A stretch of DNA of 26,314 bases. It comes from Atopostipes sp043425375. Lineage in GTDB: Bacteria; Bacillota; Bacilli; Lactobacillales; Carnobacteriaceae_A. The DNA is taken from assembly GCA_043425375.1 (NCBI GenBank), contig JBHWQC010000039.1, forward strand, positions 1 to 26,314. Reading direction: 5' to 3'. Position numbers and translations under genes: made by a program. Below the pieces are notes generated by a model. The model saw only the letters and a program-made list of their open reading frames with translations, ran no database searches and was not told the DNA's origin. Shown piece by piece: positions 15,258 to 22,211 of the stretch (position 1 is its first letter; the number at the start of each line of letters is the position of its first letter).

Positions 15258-15968
15258 ATGCTATTGGAGTTTAAAAATATTGTGGCGGCTTATGGCAACA
15301 TCACTGCCTTAAAAAATGTGACGTTTAGCGTAGAAGAAGGCCAAGTTGTCTCTCTTATTGGGGCTAATGGGGCGGGTAAAACGTCCACGATGCGCACGAT
15401 TACGGGCTTATTGAAGCCTGTCGAAGGCCAAGTTTACTTTAATGGAGAAGATATTACCGGTTTACCGGCGCATCAATTAGTTGCTAAAGGCATTTCATTG
15501 GTTCCGGAAGGCCGTCAAATTATTGAAGGCTTGACCGTTTACGAAAATTTAGAAATGGGCGCCTATCAACGGACGGATAAAGACGAAATCGATGCAGATA
15601 TCGATCGTATTTATTCTATTTTCCCCATTTTAAACGACCGGAAAGATCAATTAGGCGGCACTTTATCCGGTGGGCAGCAACAAATGTTAGCCATCGGCCG
15701 CGCCCTTATGTCAAGGCCAAAGCTGCTCCTCTTAGACGAACCGTCGATGGGCCTGGCTCCCTTAATTGTCAAAGAAATATTTGAAATCATGAAACGGATT
15801 AATGATGAGGGCACCACTGTTTTATTGGTGGAACAAAATGCGAATAAAGCACTGGAAGCAGCTCACTATGCATACGTGTTAGAAACCGGCTCAATGGTGC
15901 TTGAAGGCCCGGCCGAAGAAGTTATGAGTAACCCCAGAGTCAAAGAGGCTTATCTAGGCGGGCAGTAA
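15258..15968 (+). CDS. livF: Branched-chain amino acid ABC transporter ATPase LivF
   Basis: A 236-residue second nucleotide-binding subunit. Walker A is GANGAGKTS, the Q-loop region reads LVPEGRQIIEGLTVYENL (a LivF hallmark), the signature is LSGGQQQMLAIGRALM, and Walker B is LLLLDEPSMGL. It forms a heterodimer with LivG. A clear terminator follows, so it is the last gene of livJHMGF. Confidence 0.94.
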   Translation: MLLEFKNIVAAYGNITALKNVTFSVEEGQVVSLIGANGAGKTSTMRTITGLLKPVEGQVYFNGEDITGLPAHQLVAKGISLVPEGRQIIEGLTVYENLEMGAYQRTDKDEIDADIDRIYSIFPILNDRKDQLGGTLSGGQQQMLAIGRALMSRPKLLLLDEPSMGLAPLIVKEIFEIMKRINDEGTTVLLVEQNANKALEAAHYAYVLETGSMVLEGPAEEVMSNPRVKEAYLGGQ

Positions 15969-15991
15969 TCGTATATTTGAATAGAGAGAGG

Positions 15992-16028
15992 GGTGTCACA
16001 AAATTGAGGATTTTGTGATGCCTTTTTT
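15992..16028 (+). terminator. Terminator of the liv operon
   Basis: GGTGTCACAAAAT pairs with ATTTTGTGATGCC (13 base pairs, two wobbles) around TGAGG, then TTTTTT. Its right half nearly repeats the terminator at 20768. Confidence 0.9.
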
Positions 16029-16063
16029 ATTTCAGCGGCCTATGAGGGTTAACTAAAAATGAT

Positions 16064-16186
16064 TTTGGGTAACGCAAGAAGAGTCTTAAGGGAATGAAAT
16101 CAGATTTGGGTAACGCAAGAAGGGCTTTAAGGGAATGAAATTAGATTTGGGTAACGCAAGTAGGGTCTTAAGGGAATGAAATCAGA
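16064..16186. repeat. Tandem array 2: three units, 41-bp period
   Basis: Three copies begin at 16064, 16105 and 16146, each with the blocks TTTGGGTAACGCAAG, then (G/C)TCTTAAGGGAATGAAAT or a one- or two-base variant. Copies differ at only a few positions. Unlike the other arrays, no strong internal hairpin is visible apart from the palindrome CTTAAG. It lies between the liv terminator and the hydrolase promoter. Confidence 0.9.
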
Positions 16187-16223
16187 AAGACTTGCCCAAG
16201 TCATCTTTTTGCAGAAAATATGG

Positions 16224-16229
16224 TAAACT
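16224..16229 (+). promoter_or_regulatory. Candidate extended -10 of the alpha/beta hydrolase gene
   Basis: TGG-TAAACT is an extended -10 located 33 bases before the start codon. No convincing -35 is present. Confidence 0.45.
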
Positions 16230-16262
16230 GTTGAGTATGAAACGAACGAAAAGGTGTAGAAA

Positions 16263-17279
16263 ATGACGAGAAAAACGAAGAAAATAATCGGTGCGGTAAT
16301 GGCTCTTGCCTTGTTTTCAATAGTGATTGCAACTTTAGTTGTCGGGAACTTTTTTATCGACTATGCGCTCATTCCCAATCAAGGTGCAGAAGAGAGAGAC
16401 ACCTCGGCCGAAGTCTTGCCTCAAGGCGTGGAGTCGCAAGAAGGGGATTTAAAAGCGCACATCGCTGCCAATCGAGAGGCAGAATATGAAGTTGCAGACG
16501 AGTGGTACGAAGACACCCATTCCAGAATGGAAGAAGTCAGCATTACAAGTGAAGAAGGATTTGTTTTAGCAGGACATGCTTATTTTCAAGAAGAAGCGAC
16601 CGATCAGTGGGCGGTGCTATCTCACGGCTATCAAGGGACAGAAGAAGGGATGCATCCGACAGCTCGACATTATTATGAGGCTGGCTACCATGTGCTGACT
16701 TACGATCAGCGGGCGATGGATGAGAGTGAGGGCGATTATATCACGATGGGCATCAAAGAAAGCGAGGATTTGATTTTATGGCTCGAAGCCCTTTTAACTC
16801 AACATCCAGATGCAGAAATTGTCACGCATGGTGTTTCAATGGGGGCTGCCACTGTTTTAATTGCCTCGGGGCAGCCTAACTTTCCAGAAGCCGTCAAAGC
16901 AGTCGTTGCGGATTGCGGATATAGTAGTGTGTGGGGCGTCTTTGAATCGGAGTTGTATCAGCGCTTCCAATTGCCAGATTTTCCCTTCCTGCATATGGCA
17001 GCCCTCGTTGGCATACCTCGGGTAGACATCAACTTGTTTAGCGACGAGGGGGATGTGGTTTACCACACAAGTCAGTCGGACACGCCGACTTTGTTTATTC
17101 ATGGGACGGCGGATGATTTTGTGCCGTATCCTATGGTGTATGACTTATTTGAAGCCCATCCGGGAAATGAAAACCAATTGGTGTCTGTAGAAGGCGCCGG
17201 GCACGGGGAAGCTCAATTTTTAAGCCCCACCGACTACTTTCAAACGATTTTTGCTTTTGTAGAAGAGGTCGAGGGTTAA
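16263..17279 (+). CDS. Membrane-anchored alpha/beta hydrolase (YqkD-like)
   Basis: A 338-residue serine hydrolase. Residues about 8-34 form one hydrophobic segment after a basic start (MTRKTKKIIG), probably an uncleaved signal anchor placing the enzyme outside the membrane. The fold begins about residue 95: LSHGYQGT (oxyanion region), the nucleophile elbow GVSMGAA with the catalytic Ser, HGTADDFVP with the acid residue, and GAGHGEAQF with the His. This pattern matches the BAAT/YqkD-like esterase or peptidase group. The substrate is unknown. The ATG follows AAAGGTG. It is monocistronic between array 2 and its own terminator. Confidence 0.85.
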   Translation: MTRKTKKIIGAVMALALFSIVIATLVVGNFFIDYALIPNQGAEERDTSAEVLPQGVESQEGDLKAHIAANREAEYEVADEWYEDTHSRMEEVSITSEEGFVLAGHAYFQEEATDQWAVLSHGYQGTEEGMHPTARHYYEAGYHVLTYDQRAMDESEGDYITMGIKESEDLILWLEALLTQHPDAEIVTHGVSMGAATVLIASGQPNFPEAVKAVVADCGYSSVWGVFESELYQRFQLPDFPFLHMAALVGIPRVDINLFSDEGDVVYHTSQSDTPTLFIHGTADDFVPYPMVYDLFEAHPGNENQLVSVEGAGHGEAQFLSPTDYFQTIFAFVEEVEG

Positions 17280-17295
17280 ATCATCAAAATCAGAG

Positions 17296-17326
17296 AAAAG
17301 TCATTCGCTTAGCGGAGGGCTTTTTA
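17296..17326 (+). terminator. Terminator of the alpha/beta hydrolase gene
   Basis: AAGTC-A-TTCGC pairs with GCGGA-G-GGCTT (10 pairs including G-U wobbles, one mismatch) around a TTA loop, followed by a T-run. Confidence 0.7.
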
Positions 17327-17352
17327 AATGACGTAAGGTATAGGGGCGTCAG

Positions 17353-17420
17353 TCCTTGCCAAAATCACATTTCGCCAGAACAAAAGCCGTTTATTCTTGT
17401 GAAAATGTATTTGACAAGAA
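17353..17420. repeat. Degenerate array 4: two units, about 40-bp period
   Basis: Two related 27-28-bp units begin at 17353 and 17394, and the shared AGAACAAAA recurs exactly 40 bases apart (17377 and 17417). Unit 2 is a perfect 7-bp hairpin (TTCTTGT with ACAAGAA, A/T-rich loop); unit 1 has lost its pairing. It lies between two convergent genes and their terminators. Confidence 0.6.
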
Positions 17421-17421
17421 C

Positions 17422-17465
17422 AAAAAAGCAAGCTCAATGAGAAACTCCTCCTCATCTTGCCTGCT
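17422..17465 (-). terminator. Terminator of the GlnQ-type ATPase gene
   Basis: On the minus strand GCAAG-ATGAG pairs with CTCAT, then after a 4-nt bulge with CTTGC, followed by TTTTTT. Confidence 0.85.
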
Positions 17466-17478
17466 TTAACTCGCACTA

Positions 17479-18207
17479 TTATAATACTTTCCCTAAAAAG
17501 TCTTTCGTTCGCTCGTGTTGTGGATGATCGAATAGTTTTTCCGGCACCGCTTCTTCTACAATCACACCATCATCCATAAAAATGACGCGGTCCCCCATTT
17601 CACGCGCAAAGCCCATCTCATGGGTCACAACCACCATTGTCATACCGGAACGGGCTAAGTCCTTCATTACATCCAACACCTCACCAATCATTTCCGGATC
17701 CAGCGCACTGGTTGGCTCGTCGAACAAGATGACGTCGGGATTCATGGCCAATGCGCGGGCAATTGCCACCCGCTGTTTTTGTCCGCCAGACAAAGAGTCG
17801 GGATAAGCTTCCAATTTATCTTCTAGACCGACTTGTTTCATCAAGGCCCGTGCATTTTCATTCGCAGCATCTTGCGATTGACCCAAGACTTCAACCGGCG
17901 CTAATGTGATATTTTCGCGCGCCGTGTAGTGAGGAAACAAGTTAAAATCTTGAAAAACCATGCCAACATTTTCACGCGCCTTGTCAATATTGATGGACGG
18001 ATCGGACATATTGTCGCCAGCCACAATAATTTCACCGCTGTTGATTTCTTCTAAACGGTTTAAGCAACGCAAGAAGGTTGATTTTCCGGAACCAGAAGGG
18101 CCAATGACCACAACGACTTCCCCTTTTTCCACTTCTAAATCAATGCCTTTTAGCACTTCATTGTCGCCAAAACTTTTATGTATATCTTTTACTTGAATAA
18201 GTGACAT
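17479..18207 (-). CDS. Polar amino acid ABC transporter ATPase (GlnQ type), orphan
   Basis: A 242-residue ATPase of the polar amino acid uptake family. Walker A is GPSGSGKST, the Q-loop region VFQDFNLFPHYTARENI, the signature LSGGQKQRVAIARALA, Walker B VILFDEPTSALDPE, and the H-loop VVVTHEMGFA. These are typical of GlnQ/ArtP/TcyC-type subunits. No permease or binding protein lies next to it, and its own terminator and upstream gap make it a single-gene unit. It must therefore serve a permease encoded elsewhere. The ATG follows AAAGGAAAG. The regulator is unknown; two GTTCATT repeats 15 bp apart (18263-18284) lie upstream. Confidence 0.9.
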   Translation of the reverse strand: MSLIQVKDIHKSFGDNEVLKGIDLEVEKGEVVVVIGPSGSGKSTFLRCLNRLEEINSGEIIVAGDNMSDPSINIDKARENVGMVFQDFNLFPHYTARENITLAPVEVLGQSQDAANENARALMKQVGLEDKLEAYPDSLSGGQKQRVAIARALAMNPDVILFDEPTSALDPEMIGEVLDVMKDLARSGMTMVVVTHEMGFAREMGDRVIFMDDGVIVEEAVPEKLFDHPQHERTKDFLGKVL

Positions 18208-18546
18208 AGTATCTTTCCTTTCCTCTTTTAAGTTTGATGCGTTAACTTTTATAAAACCAATCGTTCATTAATAGAATGTTCATTTATTGTAACATATTTT
18301 TCATAATGAGTGAAACAACGGCCTTTGTAAAAGTTAATGATTTGCCCGTTCTTGCAATATAAAGAGCAATATGCTAGGATTTGACAAGCTTTAGGAGAAA
18401 TCATCTGACGATTCCTTCTAGTACCTATAATTTTTAATTTTAAGAGTGCCTAGATGTCTCTTATTTTAATTCATAAGAGTTGAGGAAACGAGAAAAGAAG
18501 CCTAAACTAGAAGAGGTAGGTTTAATTATTTAAAGGAGGAAGTCAA
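18208..18546. other. Divergent intergenic region between glnQ-type ATPase and M20 gene
   Basis: This 339-base A/T-rich gap holds control signals for both genes. Near the minus-strand gene are two direct GTTCATT repeats (18263-18269 and 18278-18284). Toward the M20 gene are a good promoter (18352-18380), a second possible -10 TATAAT (18426-18431), and a 7-bp hairpin CTCTTAT/ATAAGAG (18458-18479) without a T-run. No gene is supported here. Confidence 0.6.
18352..18380 (+). promoter_or_regulatory. Promoter of the M20 amidohydrolase-permease operon
   Basis: TTGCAA, 17 bases, then TGC-TAGGAT (extended -10). The transcript would carry a leader of about 160 bases before the start codon. Confidence 0.6.
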
Positions 18547-19749
18547 TTGAATACAGAAAATATAAAACATGATTTGATGCAACGCTTAGATGAGAAACAG
18601 GACCGTATGATTGAAATTCGTCGTCATTTACATGCCCACCCGGAATTATCCTTTCAAGAAACAAAAACCGCGAAGTATATTGCGGATTTCTATGAAGGAA
18701 AAGACTGTGAGGTGCGCACAAAAGTCGGTGGTAACGGGGTGGTCGTTACAATAGACAGTGGCAAACCAGGCAAAACCATTGGAATTCGCGCAGATTTCGA
18801 TGCTCTGCCGATTACGGAAGAGACGGACTTGCCGTTTGCTTCCAAAAATCCGGGTGTGATGCATGCCTGTGGTCATGATGGACACACGGCCTATATGCTT
18901 ATTTTAGGTGAAACCCTGATTGAAATGAAAGACGAGCTGCAAGGTAAAATTGTTATCCTGCACCAGCATGCGGAAGAGACGCCCCCAGGAGGCGCAATTT
19001 CAATGATAGAAGATGGGGCCTTAGAAGGTGTCGATCATGTCTTTGGCATTCATGTCATGTCAGAAATGGAAACCGGTAAAATTTTCTACCGCCCAGGAAA
19101 TGTTCAAACCGGCCGGGCTTACTTTAAAGTAACTATCAATGGAAAAGGCGGCCACGGTTCTTCCCCTCATATGGCCAAAGACGCGATTGTAGCGGGCAGT
19201 CATTTTGTGGTGGCTTTGCAAACGATAGTCAGCCGCGCATTGAGTCCATTTGATGTGGGATCCATTACCATCGGAAACTTTGACGGAAAAGGCTCGTTCA
19301 ACGTCATCAAAGATAAAGTGACGCTTGAAGGAGACGTTCGTTCAATGTCGGAAGAAGGCAAAGAGACGATTGAAAAAGAAGTCCGCGCAAAATTGGATGG
19401 CATTAGTGAAATGTTTGGTGTGACTTATGATTTAGAGTATAAAGATGACTACCCAGTGCTTTACAACGATCCAAAAACCACTCAATTTGGTGCCGAGGTG
19501 CTTAGAAATACGGATATTTCAGAAGTCGAAGGAGTAGAAATTACTGAACCGCTTCCGCCTTCAGAAGACTTCGCTTACTATGCAAAAGAACGCCCGAGTA
19601 TGTTCTTTTATGTGGGCGCAAAACCGGAAAACGGCGAAGCGTATCCGCATCACCATCCGAAATTTGACATCAACGAAAAATCGCTGATTATTTCTGCGAA
19701 AGCTATGGGTGCTGTCGTTGTCGATTATTTATTTAATGAAACGATTTAA
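18547..19749 (+). CDS. M20 family amidohydrolase (hippurate/N-acyl amino acid hydrolase type)
   Basis: A 400-residue cytosolic metallo-amidohydrolase of the M20D group, which splits N-acyl, N-acetyl or indoleacetyl amino acids. Metal-ligand motifs are HACGHDGHTA (about residues 105-114, with the bridging Cys typical of M20D), HQHAEETPPGG and GIHVMSE; the final ligand His is in YPHHHPKFDI. The lid domain carries GKGGHGSSPH. The start is TTG, chosen because AAAGGAGG sits 7 bases upstream and no ATG fits the conserved N-terminus (RRHLHAHPELSF). It is 28 bases ahead of a KdgT-like permease in a two-gene operon, so the permease may import the hydrolase substrate. Confidence 0.9.
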   Translation: MNTENIKHDLMQRLDEKQDRMIEIRRHLHAHPELSFQETKTAKYIADFYEGKDCEVRTKVGGNGVVVTIDSGKPGKTIGIRADFDALPITEETDLPFASKNPGVMHACGHDGHTAYMLILGETLIEMKDELQGKIVILHQHAEETPPGGAISMIEDGALEGVDHVFGIHVMSEMETGKIFYRPGNVQTGRAYFKVTINGKGGHGSSPHMAKDAIVAGSHFVVALQTIVSRALSPFDVGSITIGNFDGKGSFNVIKDKVTLEGDVRSMSEEGKETIEKEVRAKLDGISEMFGVTYDLEYKDDYPVLYNDPKTTQFGAEVLRNTDISEVEGVEITEPLPPSEDFAYYAKERPSMFFYVGAKPENGEAYPHHHPKFDINEKSLIISAKAMGAVVVDYLFNETI

Positions 19750-19777
19750 AACTAATCAGTAAAGAGAGGAAAAACTC

Positions 19778-20743
19778 ATGTTAGATACAATTAAACGAAT
19801 CCCAGCTGGTACTTTTTTGGTACCGATGCTGATAAGTGCCTTGCTTTACACCTTATGGCCTAATCTTTTCCAAATTGGAGGGCTCACCGAACATATCTTT
19901 GGTGGTGCAGGAACCAATGGGCTAATCGGAGCCATCTGTTTTGCTTCGGGAACAGGGATTGATTTGAAAAAAATTGGCTATGCGCTTAAACGACAAGGAG
20001 TCTTGATGCTGACTAAGTTTATCGTCGGGGTAGGATTAAGTTTACTTTATATCCAGCTCTTTGGTCAAAGCGGTATTTTAGGGGTCAGTGCACTCGCTTT
20101 TACTATTGTTGTTTGTTCCATTAACCCGGCTGTTTATTTATCCTTAATGCAGCAGTATGGAAATAAACAAGATACAGCTGTTTATGGTATCACCGGACTT
20201 TTCAGTATCGCTGCGGTCCCAATGATTGTTTACGGCATCGCCAGCGGTGGCGGCATGGATTGGATGCCAGTTATTAGTACACTGGTCCCAATGATTGCTG
20301 GCGTGGTTTTTGGTAATTTGGATCCGAAATTCGCCGATTTCTTTATGCCGGCTTTACCTGGACTCACCTTCTTAATGGGTTGGAATCTGGGATATGGCTT
20401 GAATTTAATCGAAGCTTTCCAAGCCGGTGCGGGTGGAATTGTCGTCACGATTATGTTCTATATCATTAGTATTGTGTATGTATTAATCGATCGTTCACTG
20501 CTTAAAAACGATGGAACAGTGGGTGCGACTTTCTTAACGGTTGCCGGACTTTCTGTTTCCACGGCCGGAATTCTAGGAAGTATTTACCCGGATGTTTTAG
20601 GGCCTTATGTAACTGCAGCCGCTTCGCAAACACTGCTTGCAGTGGTCTTGACAAGTGTCATCACACCATTTATTGTGGCGAAACTTTCTGAAAGAGACTC
20701 AGATCACGTAGAGCCAAGTATTGAATTTCCAGAGGCGGACTAA
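19778..20743 (+). CDS. kdgT: 2-keto-3-deoxygluconate permease-like transporter
   Basis: A 321-residue hydrophobic protein with about ten membrane segments, matching the KdgT family of proton symporters (TC 2.A.10). Recognisable stretches are IKRIPAGTFLVPMLISALL at the N-terminus, GGAGTNGLIGAICFASGTGID, SINPAVYLSLMQQYG, and LTVAGLSVSTAGILGSIYPD. The family was named for 2-keto-3-deoxygluconate uptake, but no KDG kinase, aldolase or uronate genes are present. The partner gene is an M20 amidohydrolase, so the real substrate may be an acylated amino acid or another carboxylate. The ATG follows AGAGAGGA. A strong terminator ends the operon. Confidence 0.85.
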   Translation: MLDTIKRIPAGTFLVPMLISALLYTLWPNLFQIGGLTEHIFGGAGTNGLIGAICFASGTGIDLKKIGYALKRQGVLMLTKFIVGVGLSLLYIQLFGQSGILGVSALAFTIVVCSINPAVYLSLMQQYGNKQDTAVYGITGLFSIAAVPMIVYGIASGGGMDWMPVISTLVPMIAGVVFGNLDPKFADFFMPALPGLTFLMGWNLGYGLNLIEAFQAGAGGIVVTIMFYIISIVYVLIDRSLLKNDGTVGATFLTVAGLSVSTAGILGSIYPDVLGPYVTAAASQTLLAVVLTSVITPFIVAKLSERDSDHVEPSIEFPEAD

Positions 20744-20767
20744 TTTTTTATAAACTGAACACTAAGG

Positions 20768-20803
20768 CATCACAGAATCTACAGGATTTTGTGATGTTTT
20801 TTT
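20768..20803 (+). terminator. Terminator of the M20-KdgT operon
   Basis: CATCACAGAATC pairs with GATTTTGTGATG (12 base pairs, one wobble) around TACAG, then seven T. It shares AGGATTTTGTGATG and the T-rich tail with the liv operon terminator. Confidence 0.92.
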
Positions 20804-20807
20804 ATTT

Positions 20808-20919
20808 AACCGTCAAAAATTGGAAATATGACGAATATAAACAAAATAACCGTCAAAAAATAAAAATTTGACGAATAAAATTAAAATAACCGTCAAAAAA
20901 CAGAAATTAGACGGACAAG
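20808..20919. repeat. Tandem hairpin array 3: three units, 40-bp period
   Basis: Units begin at 20808, 20848 and 20888. Each has AACCGTCAAAA, an A-rich loop, then GACG. Arms are CGTCA/TGACG in unit 1, CGTCAAA/TTTGACG in unit 2 and CCGTC/GACGG in unit 3, so pairing is kept although the bases differ. It begins within a few bases of the preceding terminator's T-run. Confidence 0.88.
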
Positions 20920-21046
20920 AGTAGATTTTACTCGCTAAAACAAGTGAATGGTGATGAGTAGATAAACGCTCTCCAATTCGTCTGAACTGCTTCTTTGGAA
21001 AGCCTGTGATAAAGTAAAAGGGTAAAGAACTTAAGGAGGAAAAACA
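20920..21046 (+). other. Upstream region of the aldo/keto reductase gene
   Basis: Between array 3 and the reductase there is no gene. The best promoter element is TGT-GATAAA (21005-21013), an extended -10 without a convincing -35. A strong ribosome binding site, AAGGAGG, precedes the start codon. Confidence 0.4.
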
Positions 21047-21898
21047 ATGACAAAAGACATTCCGAAGGTAAAATTAAATGATGGACAAGTTTTGCCCAGT
21101 ATTGGTTTAGGAACAATCGACTTGATGGGAAATAAAGGAATTTTACAAATTCTTGATGCGATTCAAGCCGGCTACCGCTTAATTGATACATCAACCAATT
21201 ATGACAATGAAGGCATTGTCGGAAAAGCAGTGCGAGCGTCTGGTATACCAAGGGACGAGTTGATTATCAGCTCGAAATTGCCTGGAAAATACCATGATTT
21301 CGACAGCGCACTGACAATTATTGAAGAGCAGCTCGCTCGAACGGGTCTGGATTATTTTGATAAATATTTGATTCACTGGCCGAATCCAGATGATGGGAAA
21401 TATGTAGAGGCTTGGAAGGCACTCATTCAAGCACAAAAATTAGGTTATGTAAAAACGATTGGTGTCTCAAACTTTTTAGAACACCATTTAGAAAAAATTA
21501 TCGATGAAACGGGCGTCACGCCGGCAACCAACCAAATTGAAATTCATCCGTATTTCCACAACAAAGAAAACGTAGAAGCGAACGAGAAATACGGCATTGT
21601 AACCGAAGCGTGGAGTCCCTTGGGCCGAGACTTGAATGATGCGAAACGCCACCCGGATCTTATTGAAATAGGTAAGAAATACGAGAAATCGGCGCCGCAA
21701 GTAATTCTCCGCTGGTTGTATCAACGAGGAATTATGCCGATTGTGCGTTCAGGCGATCCAACGCATCAAAAAGACAATCTCAACATTTTTGATTTTGAAT
21801 TGACTGCCGATGAAATGGAGAAAGTTTTTGCTTTAGATAAAGGCGAAGAAGGCCGAGTAGAAGACCAACACCCTGATGAGTACCATGAATATGTATAA
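21047..21898 (+). CDS. Aldo/keto reductase
   Basis: A 283-residue cytosolic NADPH-dependent oxidoreductase of the AKR superfamily, which reduces aldehydes and ketones. The catalytic tetrad is visible: Asp in RLIDTSTNYDNE, Tyr four residues further on, Lys in IISSKLPG, and His in LIHWPNP. Other family features are IGLGT near the N-terminus, KTIGVSNF, and the cofactor-binding region APQVILRWLYQRG followed by MPIVRSGD. The physiological substrate is not readable; methylglyoxal or diketogulonate-type substrates are typical of small AKRs. It is a single-gene unit with its own terminator. Confidence 0.92.
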   Translation: MTKDIPKVKLNDGQVLPSIGLGTIDLMGNKGILQILDAIQAGYRLIDTSTNYDNEGIVGKAVRASGIPRDELIISSKLPGKYHDFDSALTIIEEQLARTGLDYFDKYLIHWPNPDDGKYVEAWKALIQAQKLGYVKTIGVSNFLEHHLEKIIDETGVTPATNQIEIHPYFHNKENVEANEKYGIVTEAWSPLGRDLNDAKRHPDLIEIGKKYEKSAPQVILRWLYQRGIMPIVRSGDPTHQKDNLNIFDFELTADEMEKVFALDKGEEGRVEDQHPDEYHEYV

Positions 21899-21917
21899 AT
21901 ACAGTTAAAAGAATTCA

Positions 21918-21954
21918 AGCGTCACTGCCTAAGAAGAGGGAGTGGCGCTTTTTC
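21918..21954 (+). terminator. Terminator of the aldo/keto reductase gene
   Basis: AGCGTCACT pairs with AGTGGCGCT (9 base pairs, one wobble) around a 14-nt loop, followed by TTTTT. Confidence 0.85.
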
Positions 21955-21966
21955 TATGACAATAAC

Positions 21967-21991
21967 CTTATATAAGTTTATCTTATATAAG
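21967..21991. promoter_or_regulatory. Twin perfect palindromes CTTATATAAG upstream of the hbd operon
   Basis: Two identical 10-bp palindromes are centred 15 bp apart, 44 bases upstream of the first -35. ATAGAATC also repeats at 22000 and 22022. They resemble an operator or activator site. The regulator is unknown. Confidence 0.5.
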
Positions 21992-22034
21992 CTTAAATTA
22001 TAGAATCTAAAAGAATTAATCATAGAATCGCATA

Positions 22035-22062
22035 TTGACAAGCCTTAAAGATGTGTTAAATT
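22035..22062 (+). promoter_or_regulatory. Promoter P1 of the hbd operon
   Basis: A perfect TTGACA, 16 bases, then TGT-TAAATT (extended -10). The start would be near 22069, just ahead of a cre box. Confidence 0.6.
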
Positions 22063-22078
22063 TAATGTACGGAAAAAT

Positions 22079-22092
22079 TGTAAATGCTTTCA
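22079..22092 (+). promoter_or_regulatory. cre box (CcpA site) in the hbd control region
   Basis: TGTAAATGCTTTCA matches 13 of 14 cre consensus positions (only position 7 is T instead of C). Lying about 10 bases past the P1 start and just upstream of the P2 -35, it is placed to repress P1 and perhaps modulate P2. Confidence 0.68.
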
Positions 22093-22105
22093 CCTTCAGT
22101 AAGGC

Positions 22106-22133
22106 TTGAATAACCTTGTTATATGGGTATAAA
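22106..22133 (+). promoter_or_regulatory. Promoter P2 of the hbd operon
   Basis: TTGAAT, 16 bases, TATAAA. The predicted start near 22140 coincides with the left edge of a perfect 9-bp dyad. Confidence 0.5.
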
Positions 22134-22140
22134 TGAACAA

Positions 22141-22167
22141 ATAGGTATAGCCTGTCATTATACCTAT
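22141..22167. promoter_or_regulatory. Dyad operator at the P2 start
   Basis: ATAGGTATA and TATACCTAT form a perfect 9-bp inverted repeat with a 9-base spacer and no T-run after it, so a protein-binding site is more likely than a terminator. TATTCATTCA (22187-22196) downstream resembles half of a FadR-type TetR operator. Confidence 0.55.
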
Positions 22168-22211
22168 CATACATTATTATAGGGGGTATTCATTCAGCTT
22201 ATCGGTTAAGA

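Noticed and set aside
18454..18483. Short frame MSLILIHKS as a second leader peptide
   Set aside because: No convincing ribosome binding site, and no following terminator that would make an attenuator.
22141..22167. Terminator before hbd
   Set aside because: The dyad is A/T-rich with a 9-base spacer and no T-run; an operator is more likely.
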